Shown one piece after another: positions 8,712 through 17,042 of a stretch of 64,000 nucleotides of DNA (the first letter of the stretch is position 1; each line of letters opens with the position of its first letter). Where the stretch lies: assembly GCF_013377535.1 (NCBI RefSeq), contig NZ_JABCJE010000001.1, positions 62,001 through 126,000 on the forward strand, read 5' to 3'. The notes under the pieces were generated by a model. The model ran no database searches. It was given only the letters and a program-made list of their open reading frames with translations, and was not told the origin of the DNA. This DNA is from Donghicola mangrovi (lineage in GTDB: Bacteria > Pseudomonadota > Alphaproteobacteria > Rhodobacterales > Rhodobacteraceae). A program made the position numbers and the translations under genes.

Positions 8712-9740
8712 ATGACTGCAGCCACCCATACCCCCCGTGTGCTTTCGGGGATCAAACCTTCGGGCGGTTTGACACTGGGGAACTACCTCGGTGCGATCAA
8801 ACGCTTTGTGGATATGCAGGGACAGGACTACGAGACCATTTATTGTGTCGCGGACCTGCATGCGATCACCGTCTGGCAAGACCCGGCCGAGCTTAAGAAC
8901 GCAACGCGCGAAGTCGCCGCCGGTTTCCTTGCGTCGGGCATCGACCCGACCAAATCGATCCTGTTCAATCAGGCGTCGGTCCCGCAGCACGCGGAACTTG
9001 GCTGGATCTTCAACTGCGTCGCGCGTGTGGGCTGGATGAACCGCATGACCCAGTTCAAGGACAAGGCCGGTAAAAATTCCGAAGCGGTGTCGCTGGGTCT
9101 GTATGCCTATCCCGCGCTGATGGCCGCCGACATCCTGATCTATCACGCGACCCACGTCCCCGTGGGCGAGGACCAGAAGCAACACGTGGAACTGACCCGC
9201 GACATCGCGACCAAGTTCAACAACGACTTCAAGGCCGAGAACTTCTTCCCGCTGTGCGAGCCGATCATCGAAGGCCCCGCCACCCGCGTGATGAACCTGC
9301 GCGACGGGTCGAAAAAGATGTCGAAATCCGGCGAGTCGGACATGGAGCGCATCAACATGACCGATGACGCGGACACCATCGCCAAGAAGTTCAAGAAGGC
9401 CAAGACCGACCCCGAGCCCCTGCCCGAGTCGCTGGACGGCCTGAAAGAACGCCCCGAGGCGCGCAACCTGGTGAACATTTATGCCGCCTTGTCTGAGCAG
9501 AGCAGCGAAGCCGTGATCGGCGAGTTCGGCGGCGAAGGCTGGGGTAAGTTCAAGCCCGCGCTGGCAGAACTGGCGGTTGAAAAGCTGGCCCCCATCTCGG
9601 CCGAGATGAAGCGCCTGATGGATGACCCCGCCGAGATTGACCGACTGCTGCTGAATGGCTCCGAGGCGGCGCAGGCGATTGCCGAGCCGATCCTGCAGCA
9701 AACCTACGATATCGTGGGCCTGCTGCGTCCGCGCCGTTAA
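8712..9740 (+). CDS. trpS: Tryptophanyl-tRNA synthetase
   Basis: 342 aa class I aminoacyl-tRNA synthetase that charges tRNA-Trp. The HIGH-equivalent is in [21 protein letters not shown] (residues ~12-32). The KMSKS loop is KKMSKSG (around 200). Other landmarks are ADLHAITV and [23 protein letters not shown], the tryptophan/ATP pocket. The start is the ATG at 8712 with GGAG 7-8 nt upstream, not the earlier ATG at 8679. It is divergent from the rhomboid gene across 73 bp. A rho-independent hairpin lies at 9853-9877. Confidence 0.97.
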   Translation: MTAATHTPRVLSGIKPSGGLTLGNYLGAIKRFVDMQGQDYETIYCVADLHAITVWQDPAELKNATREVAAGFLASGIDPTKSILFNQASVPQHAELGWIFNCVARVGWMNRMTQFKDKAGKNSEAVSLGLYAYPALMAADILIYHATHVPVGEDQKQHVELTRDIATKFNNDFKAENFFPLCEPIIEGPATRVMNLRDGSKKMSKSGESDMERINMTDDADTIAKKFKKAKTDPEPLPESLDGLKERPEARNLVNIYAALSEQSSEAVIGEFGGEGWGKFKPALAELAVEKLAPISAEMKRLMDDPAEIDRLLLNGSEAAQAIAEPILQQTYDIVGLLRPRR

Positions 9741-9852
9741 GGGAAGCTGCATGGTTTTAGAAATTGTTTACACGACTCGGCTAGATTGAGGGTGTTGACG
9801 ATTTTCATGACCATTCCTGTTTCCCCAACAGAAGTCTTTTTATGACGAAATG

Positions 9853-9877
9853 GCCCTCGCGAAAGCGGGGGCTTTTT
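9853..9877 (+). terminator. Rho-independent terminator after trpS
   Basis: GCCCTCGC and GCGGGGGC form an 8-bp stem (one G-T pair) closed by a GAAA tetraloop, followed directly by TTTTT. It sits 113 nt past the trpS stop and 132 nt before the universal stress gene, so it separates the two. Confidence 0.85.
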
Positions 9878-9924
9878 CGTTGCAGGCTCTTCTGAAGCGG
9901 CGCGGCACGTCGCGGTGGTGCCGT

Positions 9925-9946
9925 GGGTATTTGAACCAAGATGAAG
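9925..9946 (-). repeat. Intergenic CATCTTGG...ATACCC repeat, reverse copy
   Basis: Read on the minus strand this is CTTCATCTTGGTTCAAATACCC, split here as CTTCATCTTGG plus TTCAAATACCC. It is a near-match to the element at 18719 and 44806. It lies just upstream of the universal stress gene. Similar short intergenic elements are common in Rhodobacteraceae and are usually near gene ends. Confidence 0.55.
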
Positions 9947-10008
9947 GACACGCGCTTGCCAGACGGGATGGGGCAGTGCAGAGTTGGCCCCTAGTCAGGA
10001 GGGCCAAG

Positions 10009-10464
10009 ATGCGCAAATTCCTAGTTGTTCTGGACGACACCCGAGAGTGTCTGAATGCCATGCGCTTTGCTGCGATGCGTGCGTCCCACACCGGTGGCGG
10101 CGTCACGATCCTGTCGATCATTCCGCCCGACGAGTTCAACCACTGGATCGGCGTTGGCGACATCATGCGCGAAGAGGCCCGCGAACGGATCATCGCCCAT
10201 TACGAGGTGTTCGCCAAATGGATGCGCGACAAGCAGCACGTGGAACCCGAACTGGTGATCCGCGAGGGTGAGCCTGTGCCGGAAATTCTGGCACATGTTC
10301 GTGAGGACCCCGAGGTCGGCGTGCTGGTGTTGGGGGCGGGTTCGGGCAAGGGCGGACCGGGCCCCTTGGTCACGCAACTGACGCGCAGCTCGGGATCTTT
10401 GCCCATTCCGTTCACCATTGTGCCGGGCGATCTGAGCAAAGAGCGGCTCGAGGCGATCACCTGA
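10009..10464 (+). CDS. Universal stress protein (UspA) family
   Basis: 151 aa, single Usp domain. The N-terminal beta-strand is KFLVVLDDTRECLNAMRFAAMRA. The C-terminal ATP-binding signature G-x2-G-x9-G-(S/T) is recognisable as GAGSGKGGPGPLVTQLTRSSGSLPIPFTIVP, which suggests nucleotide binding. The start is ATG at 10009, behind a strong AGGAGGGCC; the longer frame from 9850 runs through the trpS terminator and is rejected. Role: a cytosolic stress protein of unknown target. Confidence 0.88.
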   Translation: MRKFLVVLDDTRECLNAMRFAAMRASHTGGGVTILSIIPPDEFNHWIGVGDIMREEARERIIAHYEVFAKWMRDKQHVEPELVIREGEPVPEILAHVREDPEVGVLVLGAGSGKGGPGPLVTQLTRSSGSLPIPFTIVPGDLSKERLEAIT

Positions 10465-10473
10465 TAAGCTGAC

Positions 10474-10490
10474 TTTAGAATTATTCTAAA
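10474..10490. promoter_or_regulatory. Irr box (iron control element) upstream of nfuA
   Basis: TTTAGAATTATTCTAAA is a perfect 17-bp inverted repeat (TTTAGAA-N3-TTCTAAA). It equals the consensus Irr box/ICE of alphaproteobacteria. Irr senses heme/iron status. The box ends 2 bp before a TTGACA -35 (10493-10498). The 17-bp spacer leads to CATATC (10516-10521). Control of the downstream Fe-S gene by iron is therefore well supported by sequence; the sign of regulation is not. Confidence 0.9.
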
Positions 10491-10492
10491 CC

Positions 10493-10521
10493 TTGACACC
10501 ACGACGGCCCGCCCGCATATC
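10493..10521 (+). promoter_or_regulatory. Sigma-70-type promoter of nfuA-tsaB-rimI
   Basis: TTGACA (10493-10498), 17-bp spacer, CATATC (10516-10521), 28 nt before the start codon at 10549. Directly abuts the Irr box. The position is consistent with the promoter of the nfuA operon. Confidence 0.65.
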
Positions 10522-10548
10522 CAAGGGCGAGACAACCGGAGGCTTCCT

Positions 10549-11112
10549 ATGTTCATCCAGACTGAATCGACCCCGAACCCGGCCACGTTGAAGTTTTTGC
10601 CCGGTCAGGCTGTTCTAGAGGTTGGCACTGCGGATTTCCCCAGCGTCGAGGCTGCGGCCAAGTCGCCTCTGGCCAAGCGCCTGTTCGCCGTTTCGGGCGT
10701 GAGCGGCGTATTTCTGGGCAATGATTTCGTGACCGTCACCAAGAGCGACAGCGTCGAGTGGGATCACATCAAGCCGAACCTGCTGGGTGCCATCATGGAG
10801 CATTTCCAGTCCGGCGCGCCCGTGATCGACGAAGGCGAGACTGCGGCTTCGGGTCATGCGGACCACAGCGGCGAGGATGCCGAGATCGTCACCCAGATCA
10901 AGGAACTGCTGGACACCCGCGTGCGTCCGGCTGTGGCTCAGGATGGCGGCGATATCACGTTCCACGGCTTTGACCGCGGCGTTGTGTATCTGCACATGCA
11001 GGGGGCCTGCGCGGGCTGCCCGAGCAGCACCTTGACCCTGAAAATGGGCATCGAGAACCTGCTGCGCCACTACATCCCCGAAGTCACCGAAGTCCGTCCC
11101 GTCGCCGTATAA
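10549..11112 (+). CDS. nfuA: NifU-family iron-sulfur carrier (NfuA type)
   Basis: 187 aa. The N-terminal Nfu_N scaffold-like domain (MFIQTESTPNPATLKFLPGQ, residues 1-85) and the C-terminal NifU-like domain (110-187) carry C154-x2-C157 in MQGACAGCPSSTL, the cysteine pair that holds a bridging [4Fe-4S] cluster in a dimer. It delivers clusters to target apoproteins in the cytosol. RBS CCGGAGG lies 6 nt before ATG 10549. It has its own Irr-controlled promoter, and the downstream tsaB starts 2 nt after its stop, so the three genes form one operon. Confidence 0.93.
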   Translation: MFIQTESTPNPATLKFLPGQAVLEVGTADFPSVEAAAKSPLAKRLFAVSGVSGVFLGNDFVTVTKSDSVEWDHIKPNLLGAIMEHFQSGAPVIDEGETAASGHADHSGEDAEIVTQIKELLDTRVRPAVAQDGGDITFHGFDRGVVYLHMQGACAGCPSSTLTLKMGIENLLRHYIPEVTEVRPVAV

Positions 11113-11114
11113 CG

Positions 11115-11699
11115 ATGGTCTGGACTCTGGCATTCGATACGTCGGCCGCGCATTGCGCGGCCGCTTTGCTGCGCGGGGACCAGTTGGTTGCTGCGCGGGC
11201 CGAGGATATGGGGCGCGGTCAGGCAGAACGTCTGATGCCCCTCATTCAGGAAGTTCTGGCCGAGGGTGGCTGCCCCATGTCCGATCTGGATGTGATCGGT
11301 GTGGGCGTCGGCCCCGGCAACTTTACCGGCATCCGGATTTCTGTGTCCGCGGCGCGGGGCATGGCGTTGGCCTTGGGCATTCCGGCGGTCGGGGTTTCGA
11401 CCTTGGACGCGACCGCGCTGGACGCAGAACGCCCCGTGCGCGTGCATGTCCCTGCCCCCCGTGATCAGGTCTATGAGCAAGGCTTTGGCTGCGAACCCGC
11501 TGTTCCGCTCATGCGCGCCGGTGGCACGGACGGCGACACCCCTGTGATCCTGCCCCCTGCCCCCGCCGAACTGGCCGAACGCATCGCGCGCATCGCCCTG
11601 ACCCGCGCCCCGTTCGAGACCGAGGCCCCCGCCCCCCTGTACCTGCGGGCCGCCGATGCCGCTCCGGCCAAGGACGCGCCGCCGGTCATCCTGCCATGA
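11115..11699 (+). CDS. tsaB: tRNA t6A biosynthesis protein TsaB (YeaZ)
   Basis: 194 aa. Partner of TsaD/TsaE in threonylcarbamoylation of A37 in ANN-decoding tRNAs. ASKHA-fold N-terminus LAFDTSAAHCAAALL, then HGQ-like GRGQAERLMPLIQEVL and the signature VGVGPGNFTGIRISVSAARGMAL. The C-terminal part is shorter than E. coli TsaB (231 aa), as usual in alphaproteobacteria. It overlaps rimI by 4 nt (ATGA). Confidence 0.92.
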   Translation: MVWTLAFDTSAAHCAAALLRGDQLVAARAEDMGRGQAERLMPLIQEVLAEGGCPMSDLDVIGVGVGPGNFTGIRISVSAARGMALALGIPAVGVSTLDATALDAERPVRVHVPAPRDQVYEQGFGCEPAVPLMRAGGTDGDTPVILPPAPAELAERIARIALTRAPFETEAPAPLYLRAADAAPAKDAPPVILP

Positions 11700-12112
11700 C
11701 GCCCCAAGAGCTGGCCGATCTGCACCACAAAGCGATGACCGAAACCCGCCCGTGGACGGATGCGGATTTCGCCGATCTGCTGGCCCAACCCGATGTCTTT
11801 GTGGTGGGGGATCTGCGCAGCTTTGCCTTGGGGCGTGTTGTGCTGGACGAGGCCGAGCTGCTGACCATCGTGACCGATCCGGATTTGCGCCGTCAGGGCC
11901 TTGGTGCCCAAACTCTGAGCGCCTTTGACACCGAGGCCGTTGCCCGCGGAGCCGTCATGGGCTTTCTCGAGGTCTCGGTTGAAAACCAAGCTGCCACAGC
12001 GCTTTACCTGCGCAGCGGCTGGACGCGCGCGGGAACTCGCAAGCGATACTACCACTTGCAGGACGGCCGCGTGGTCGATGCATTGGTGATGTCGCGATCA
12101 TTGGCGCAGTGA
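11696..12112 (+). CDS. rimI: Ribosomal protein S18 alanine N-acetyltransferase-like GNAT (RimI)
   Basis: 138 aa single GNAT domain. Acetyl-CoA-binding motif A is visible as ELLTIVTDPDLRRQGLGAQTLSAF (R/Q-x2-G-x-G/A). The C-terminal motif is EVSVENQAATALYLRSGWTRAGTRKRYY, the typical RimI ending. The assignment rests on the tsaB-rimI overlap, a near-universal pairing. Substrate specificity for S18 versus other proteins is inferred from family. Confidence 0.88.
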   Translation: MTPQELADLHHKAMTETRPWTDADFADLLAQPDVFVVGDLRSFALGRVVLDEAELLTIVTDPDLRRQGLGAQTLSAFDTEAVARGAVMGFLEVSVENQAATALYLRSGWTRAGTRKRYYHLQDGRVVDALVMSRSLAQ

Positions 12113-12118
12113 ACGCTG

Positions 12119-12177
12119 GGTCAACTGACCAAACAATCAAAAATTCTATTGACCCTTTCGGGCCCGTGCGCACTAAA
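12119..12177 (+). promoter_or_regulatory. Predicted promoter and inverted repeat before the BMP transporter operon
   Basis: An inverted repeat GGTCA-AC-TGACC (12119-12130) lies 18 bp upstream of a -35-like TTGACC (12149-12154). The 17-bp spacer is followed by ACTAAA (12172-12177). It is the only promoter-like sequence in the 150-bp gap before the substrate-binding gene. The inverted repeat may be an operator; no family is assigned. Confidence 0.45.
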
Positions 12178-12262
12178 CTGGCCGGAGCCGGACTCTGATG
12201 TCCCGAGCCAAAGGGAGCGCCATTCGCAACAGGCAGCCCCCGCGTCCAACAGGAGAAACACC

Positions 12263-13252
12263 ATGACCGTGATGCAGAAATTCTTTGGCGCCGCCGCAGC
12301 GCTGGCCCTGACCGCAGGTGCCGCCGCCGCCGAGCCCGCCTTGATCTATGACCTTGGCGGTAAGTTCGACAAAAGCTTCAACGAAGCCGCCCACACCGGC
12401 GCGGAAAAATGGGCGTCGGAAACCGGCCAGAAATACCGCGAGATCGAGCTTCAGTCCGAAGCCCAGCGCGAGCAGGCCCTGCGCCGCTTTGCCGAGGCTG
12501 GCGCGAACCCGATCGTCATGGCGGGCTTTGCGTTCGGCAGCGCCCTAGAGGAAGTCGCGGGCGACTATCCCGACACCAAATTCGCGATCATCGACATGGT
12601 GACCGACAAGCCGAACGTGCGCTCGGTTGTCTTCAACGAGCACGAAGGCTCGTATCTGGTCGGCATGCTGGCCGCGATGAAGTCGGCCTCCGGCACCGTT
12701 GGTTTCGTGGGCGGTATGGACATCCCGCTGATCCGCAAATTCGCCTGTGGCTACGTGCAGGGCGCCAAAGCGGCCAACCCCGATGCCAAGGTCATCCAGA
12801 ACATGACCGGCACCACCCCTGCCGCGTGGGGTGACCCGGTCAAGGGCGCCGAACTGACCAAAGCCCAGATCGCTCAGGGCGCGGACGTTGTGTACCACGC
12901 AGCAGGCGGCACCGGTGTGGGTGTTCTGCAGGCTGCTGCCGACGAGGGCATTCTGGGCATCGGCGTCGACAGCAACCAGAACTACATGCACCCCGGCAAG
13001 GTTCTGACCTCGATGCTCAAGCGCGTGGATAACGCGGTTTATGACGCCTTTACCGCTGGTCCCGACATGGAAACCGGCATTCAGGTCATGGGCATCGCCA
13101 ATGGCGGCATTGGCTATGCGATGGACGACAACAACTCTGCCCTCGTGACCCCCGAGATGAAAGCAGCCGTCGACGCAGCCGCCGCGAAAATCGCAAGCGG
13201 CGAGCTGGTCGTGCACGACTACATGTCCGACAACACCTGCCCCGTCGAGTAA
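12263..13252 (+). CDS. BMP-family ABC transporter substrate-binding protein (nucleoside/purine type)
   Basis: 329 aa periplasmic protein. A signal peptide of about 22 residues ends GAAAA-EPALIYD. BMP/Med domain landmarks: YDLGGKFDKSFNEAAHTGAEKW, GFAFGSALEEVAGDYPDTKFAIID, GFVGGMDIPLIRKFACGYVQGAKA, YHAAGGTGVGVLQAA and IGVDSNQNYMHPG. Relatives bind guanosine, inosine, adenosine or oxidised purines. ATG at 12263 with AGGAGA upstream. It is the first gene of a four-gene importer operon. Confidence 0.92.
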   Translation: MTVMQKFFGAAAALALTAGAAAAEPALIYDLGGKFDKSFNEAAHTGAEKWASETGQKYREIELQSEAQREQALRRFAEAGANPIVMAGFAFGSALEEVAGDYPDTKFAIIDMVTDKPNVRSVVFNEHEGSYLVGMLAAMKSASGTVGFVGGMDIPLIRKFACGYVQGAKAANPDAKVIQNMTGTTPAAWGDPVKGAELTKAQIAQGADVVYHAAGGTGVGVLQAAADEGILGIGVDSNQNYMHPGKVLTSMLKRVDNAVYDAFTAGPDMETGIQVMGIANGGIGYAMDDNNSALVTPEMKAAVDAAAAKIASGELVVHDYMSDNTCPVE

Positions 13253-13259
13253 GGCGCAC

Positions 13260-14870
13260 ATGGTGTCCAACCAACATACGGGGCGGCCAGACATGGCCGC
13301 CCCTGATGCTGCCAAAGCTCCGGCGATCGAGCTGCGCGGTATCTCGAAATCCTTTGGGCCCGTGCAGGCGAACAAGGACATCTCGATCCGCGTGATGCCC
13401 GGAACGATCCACGGGATTATCGGTGAAAACGGCGCGGGGAAATCGACGCTGATGTCGATCCTCTACGGCTTTTACAAGGCCGACGCGGGCGAGATTTTTA
13501 TCAACGGCACCAAGACCAACATCACCGACAGTCAGACCGCCATCGCGGCAGGCATCGGCATGGTGTTCCAGCATTTCAAGCTGGTTCCGAATTTTACCGT
13601 CCTCGAGAACGTGATCCTCGGGGCCGAAGATGGCGCTTTGCTGCGTCCGTCGCTGGCCAAAGCACGCAAGGAACTGACCGCGCTGGCCAAGGAATACGAG
13701 CTGAACGTGAACCCCGACTCGGTCGTCGAGGACCTTAGCGTCGGCCACCAGCAGCGCGTCGAAATCCTGAAGGCGCTGTACCGCCGCGCCGAGATCCTGA
13801 TCCTTGATGAGCCGACCGGCGTGCTGACTCCTGCCGAGGCCGACCACCTGTTCCGCATTTTGGAAAACCTGCGCCGCGAGGGCAAAACCATCATCCTGAT
13901 CACGCACAAACTACGCGAGATTATGGAAACCACCGACACCGTCAGCGTCATGCGCCGCGGCCAGATGACAGCCACTGTCAAAACCGCCGAAACCAGCCCC
14001 GAAGAGTTGGCCGAGCTGATGGTCGGCCGCAAGGTGCTGCTGCGGGTGGACAAAACCGCCGCCACCCCCGGCGCCAAGGTCTTGGAAATCGAGAACCTGA
14101 AGGTCGTGGACAGCGCGGGCGTCATGCGCCTCAAGGGGATCAATCTGGACATCCGCGCGGGCGAAATTCTTGGCATCGCGGGTGTGGCTGGGAACGGGCA
14201 ATCCGAACTGCTCGAGGTCCTTGGCGGGATGCACAGTGCCACCGGAACCGTGCGCCTGAACGGCAAACCCCTGCCCTTGACCGGCCCCGGATCGGACGCG
14301 AGCGCGCGTCGTGATCTGGGCATCGCCCATGTGCCCGAGGATCGCCACCGCGAAGGTCTGATCCTTGATTTCCACGCATGGGAAAACGTCGCCTTTGGCT
14401 ACCATCGCGACGCGAAATACCAGCGCGGCATGTTCATGGACAACGCCGCCTTGCGCGCCGACACCGAGGCCAAGATGGCCAAATTCGATGTGCGTCCGCC
14501 GGACCCATGGCTCGCTGCCAAAAGCTTTTCCGGCGGCAACCAGCAAAAGATCGTCGTCGCCCGCGAGATCGAGCGTAATCCCGACCTGCTGCTGATCGGC
14601 CAGCCAACCCGCGGCGTGGACATTGGCGCGATCGAGTTCATCCACGAACAGATCATCGCCCTGCGCGACCAAGGCAAAGCGATCCTGCTGGTCTCGGTCG
14701 AACTGGACGAAATCTTTGCCCTGTCCGACAGGATCGCGGTGATGTTCGATGGCCAGATCATGGGCGTTCGCAACCCCGCCACCACCAACGAAAAAGAGTT
14801 GGGCCTGATGATGGCCGGTATTACCGACACCAGCGCCCTCGCAACACAAGAGGCGTCCCAAAATGGATAA
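13260..14870 (+). CDS. ABC transporter ATP-binding protein, tandem NBDs (nucleoside/BMP system)
   Basis: 536 aa with two nucleotide-binding domains, as in RbsA/YufO-type ATPases. NBD1 has Walker A GENGAGKST, signature LSVGHQQRVEI (degenerate LSGGQ) and Walker B ILILDEPTGVLTP. NBD2 has a degenerate Walker A (GVAGNGQSE), signature FSGGNQQK and Walker B LLLIGQPTRGVD. Such asymmetry is normal for this subfamily. It starts 7 nt after the binding protein. The ATG at 13260 has a weak RBS, and the in-frame ATG at 13293 is a plausible alternative. It overlaps the first permease by 8 nt. Confidence 0.92.
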   Translation: MVSNQHTGRPDMAAPDAAKAPAIELRGISKSFGPVQANKDISIRVMPGTIHGIIGENGAGKSTLMSILYGFYKADAGEIFINGTKTNITDSQTAIAAGIGMVFQHFKLVPNFTVLENVILGAEDGALLRPSLAKARKELTALAKEYELNVNPDSVVEDLSVGHQQRVEILKALYRRAEILILDEPTGVLTPAEADHLFRILENLRREGKTIILITHKLREIMETTDTVSVMRRGQMTATVKTAETSPEELAELMVGRKVLLRVDKTAATPGAKVLEIENLKVVDSAGVMRLKGINLDIRAGEILGIAGVAGNGQSELLEVLGGMHSATGTVRLNGKPLPLTGPGSDASARRDLGIAHVPEDRHREGLILDFHAWENVAFGYHRDAKYQRGMFMDNAALRADTEAKMAKFDVRPPDPWLAAKSFSGGNQQKIVVAREIERNPDLLLIGQPTRGVDIGAIEFIHEQIIALRDQGKAILLVSVELDEIFALSDRIAVMFDGQIMGVRNPATTNEKELGLMMAGITDTSALATQEASQNG

Positions 14871-15954
14871 GATGCCCCGTTGGGCGGAGGTCTTTCTGGT
14901 CCCGCTCATCTCCCTACTGCTGGCGGCGGTCCTGTCCGCGCTGGTGATTCTTGCCATCGGTGAAAACCCGTGGGCTGCGGTCAAAATGATGGTCTCCGGC
15001 GCATTGGGCTCGACCTATGGCTGGGGGTACACGCTGTACTACACCACCAACTTCATCTTCACCGGTCTGGCGGTCGCGGTGGCCTATCATGCCCGGCTGT
15101 TCAACATCGGCGGCGAAGGTCAGGCGATGCTCGGCGGCCTTGGCGTGGCGCTGGCCTGCCTGTATCTGCCCCTGCCCCACTGGCTGATCGCCCTGCCCGT
15201 AGCGGCGATTGGCGCGGCACTGTTCGGGGCGGCTTGGGCCCTGATCCCCGCCTATCTGCAAGCCAAACGTGGCAGCCACATCGTGATCACCACGATCATG
15301 TTCAACTTCATCGCGGCGGGTTTGCTGAACTACCTCTTGGTAAACCTGATGCGACCCGTGGGCTCGATGGACCCCGCTACCGACAAGTTCCCCGAAGGCA
15401 CCCACTTGCCTACCCTGCACGACCTGCTCGCCCCCATCGGGATCGAGTTCTCAAAGGCCGCGCCTGCCAACGTGACTTTCATCGTCGGCCTGCTGGCCTG
15501 TCTGGTGGTCTGGCTGCTGCTGTGGCGCACGCGCCTTGGTTATGAAATCCGCGCGTTCGGCCATTCGGAACCCGCTGCGGTCTACGCCGGCATTAACCCT
15601 GTCAAAATCACCATGATCGCCATGCTGATCTCTGGCGGATTGGCGGGCATGATGGCCGTGAACAACGTCATGGGCGAAGCGGAACGTCTGGTCATGAACG
15701 CCGTCGAGGGCGCAGGCTTCATCGGGATCGCTGTTGCCCTGATGGGTCGCAACCACCCGTTCGGCGTCTTGATCGCAGCGCTTCTGTTCGGCTTCCTCTA
15801 CCAAGGCGGCGCGGAACTGGCCCTTTGGACCAGCATCCCGCGCGAGTTGATCGTGGTAATCCAAGCGCTCGTGATCCTGTTCACTGGCGCACTCGACCAC
15901 ATGGTCCGCATGCCGCTAGAGCGCCTGTTCCTCGCCTTTAGAAAAGGAGCCTGA
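14863..15954 (+). CDS. ABC transporter permease 1 (nucleoside/BMP system)
   Basis: 363 aa BPD_transp_2 (RbsC/YufP-like) inner-membrane subunit with about ten hydrophobic segments. The family signature is FTGLAVAVAYHARLFNIGGEGQAMLGGLG (residues 65-95), found in BMP-linked permeases. The EAA-like region is GYEIRAFGHSEPAAVYAGI. It begins within the ATPase gene and ends 2 nt before the second permease, so all are cotranscribed. Confidence 0.92.
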   Translation: MDKMPRWAEVFLVPLISLLLAAVLSALVILAIGENPWAAVKMMVSGALGSTYGWGYTLYYTTNFIFTGLAVAVAYHARLFNIGGEGQAMLGGLGVALACLYLPLPHWLIALPVAAIGAALFGAAWALIPAYLQAKRGSHIVITTIMFNFIAAGLLNYLLVNLMRPVGSMDPATDKFPEGTHLPTLHDLLAPIGIEFSKAAPANVTFIVGLLACLVVWLLLWRTRLGYEIRAFGHSEPAAVYAGINPVKITMIAMLISGGLAGMMAVNNVMGEAERLVMNAVEGAGFIGIAVALMGRNHPFGVLIAALLFGFLYQGGAELALWTSIPRELIVVIQALVILFTGALDHMVRMPLERLFLAFRKGA

Positions 15955-15956
15955 GC

Positions 15957-16922
15957 ATGGATTTTCTGACAATCATCCAGATCCTCGACTCCACCATCCG
16001 GCTGGCGACCCCGCTGCTGCTGGCCTGTCTCGCGGGTCTGTATAGCGAACGCGCGGGCGTTTTCGACATCGGGCTAGAGGGCAAGATGCTGGCCGCAGCC
16101 TTCCTCTCTGCCGCCGTTGCCTATGTGTCGGGTTCGGTCTGGCTGGGTTTGTTGGCGGGCATTGGCGCGTCGGTGGTGCTGGCGATGGTCCACGGGCTGG
16201 CTTCGATCACCTTCCGTGGAAACCAGCTAATTTCGGGCGTCGCGATCAACTTTCTGGCCGCGGGTCTAACGGTTCTGGTCGCCCAAAGCTGGTTCCAACA
16301 AGGCGGCCGCACCCCCAGCCTGATGGGTGGCGCACGGTTCGAGCCGATCACCCTGCCCTTTGCCGACGCCCTGTCCGGCGTCCCGTTCCTCGGGCCGATC
16401 TACGGCGACCTGATCAGCGGCCATTCGGTGCTGGTCTATCTGGCCTTCGCGCTGGTGCCGACCACATGGTGGGTGCTGTTCCGTACCCGTTTCGGCCTGC
16501 GCCTGCGGGCTGTGGGCGAAAACCCCGCTGCCGTCGATACCGCTGGCGTCTCGGTCACCCGTCTGCGCTATGCCGCCGTGCTGATCTGCGGCGTCCTTTG
16601 CGGGATCGCGGGGGCCTATCTGGCGACAGGCCTGCAAGCGGGCTTTGTCAAAGACATGACCGCCGGCCGTGGCTTCATCGCCCTCGCCGCGCTGATCTTT
16701 GCCAAGTGGCGCCCGTGGAATTCCCTGTGGGCCTGCCTGCTGTTCGGCCTGCTGCAAGCGGTCGCCCTGCGCTACCAGAACCTTGATCTGGGGGGCGTTG
16801 TGATCCCCGTGCAGGTGATGGACGTTCTGCCCTATATCCTGACCGTGATTTTCCTGGCTGGCTTCGTGGGCAAAGCCATTCCGCCCCGCGCTGGTGGCGA
16901 GCCCTACGTCAAGGAACGCTAA
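15957..16922 (+). CDS. ABC transporter permease 2 (nucleoside/BMP system)
   Basis: 321 aa BPD_transp_2 (YufQ-like) permease. Family signature SERAGVFDIGLEGKMLAAAFLSA near the N-terminus, and FGLRLRAVGENPAAVDTAGVSV as the coupling loop. Completes a heterodimeric importer. A GC-rich hairpin follows the stop at 16931-16949. Confidence 0.92.
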   Translation: MDFLTIIQILDSTIRLATPLLLACLAGLYSERAGVFDIGLEGKMLAAAFLSAAVAYVSGSVWLGLLAGIGASVVLAMVHGLASITFRGNQLISGVAINFLAAGLTVLVAQSWFQQGGRTPSLMGGARFEPITLPFADALSGVPFLGPIYGDLISGHSVLVYLAFALVPTTWWVLFRTRFGLRLRAVGENPAAVDTAGVSVTRLRYAAVLICGVLCGIAGAYLATGLQAGFVKDMTAGRGFIALAALIFAKWRPWNSLWACLLFGLLQAVALRYQNLDLGGVVIPVQVMDVLPYILTVIFLAGFVGKAIPPRAGGEPYVKER

Positions 16923-16930
16923 CACCGAAG

Positions 16931-16953
16931 CGGGGCCCCGGCGGCCCCGTTTC
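16931..16953 (+). terminator. Probable terminator of the BMP transporter operon
   Basis: CGGGGCC and GGCCCCG form a 7-bp stem with a CCGGC loop, followed by TTTC. The T-tract is short, so termination may be partial. Confidence 0.5.
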
Positions 16954-17042
16954 TGCAACTGCACCGCAACATTTTGTCCGAAATTACAGACACCAAACGC
17001 GACCGCCTTGTGCTGGGGCAAAATCGCGGTTTACGGTGAATC

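Noticed and set aside
7433-8896. 487-codon plus-strand frame spanning hdeD, the rhomboid gene and the start of trpS
   Set aside because: It overlaps three recognisable genes in other frames and has no domain or ribosome binding site.
9754-9770. Second Irr-like box (TTTTAGAAATTG...)
   Set aside because: Only the left half matches; the right half lacks TTCTAAA.
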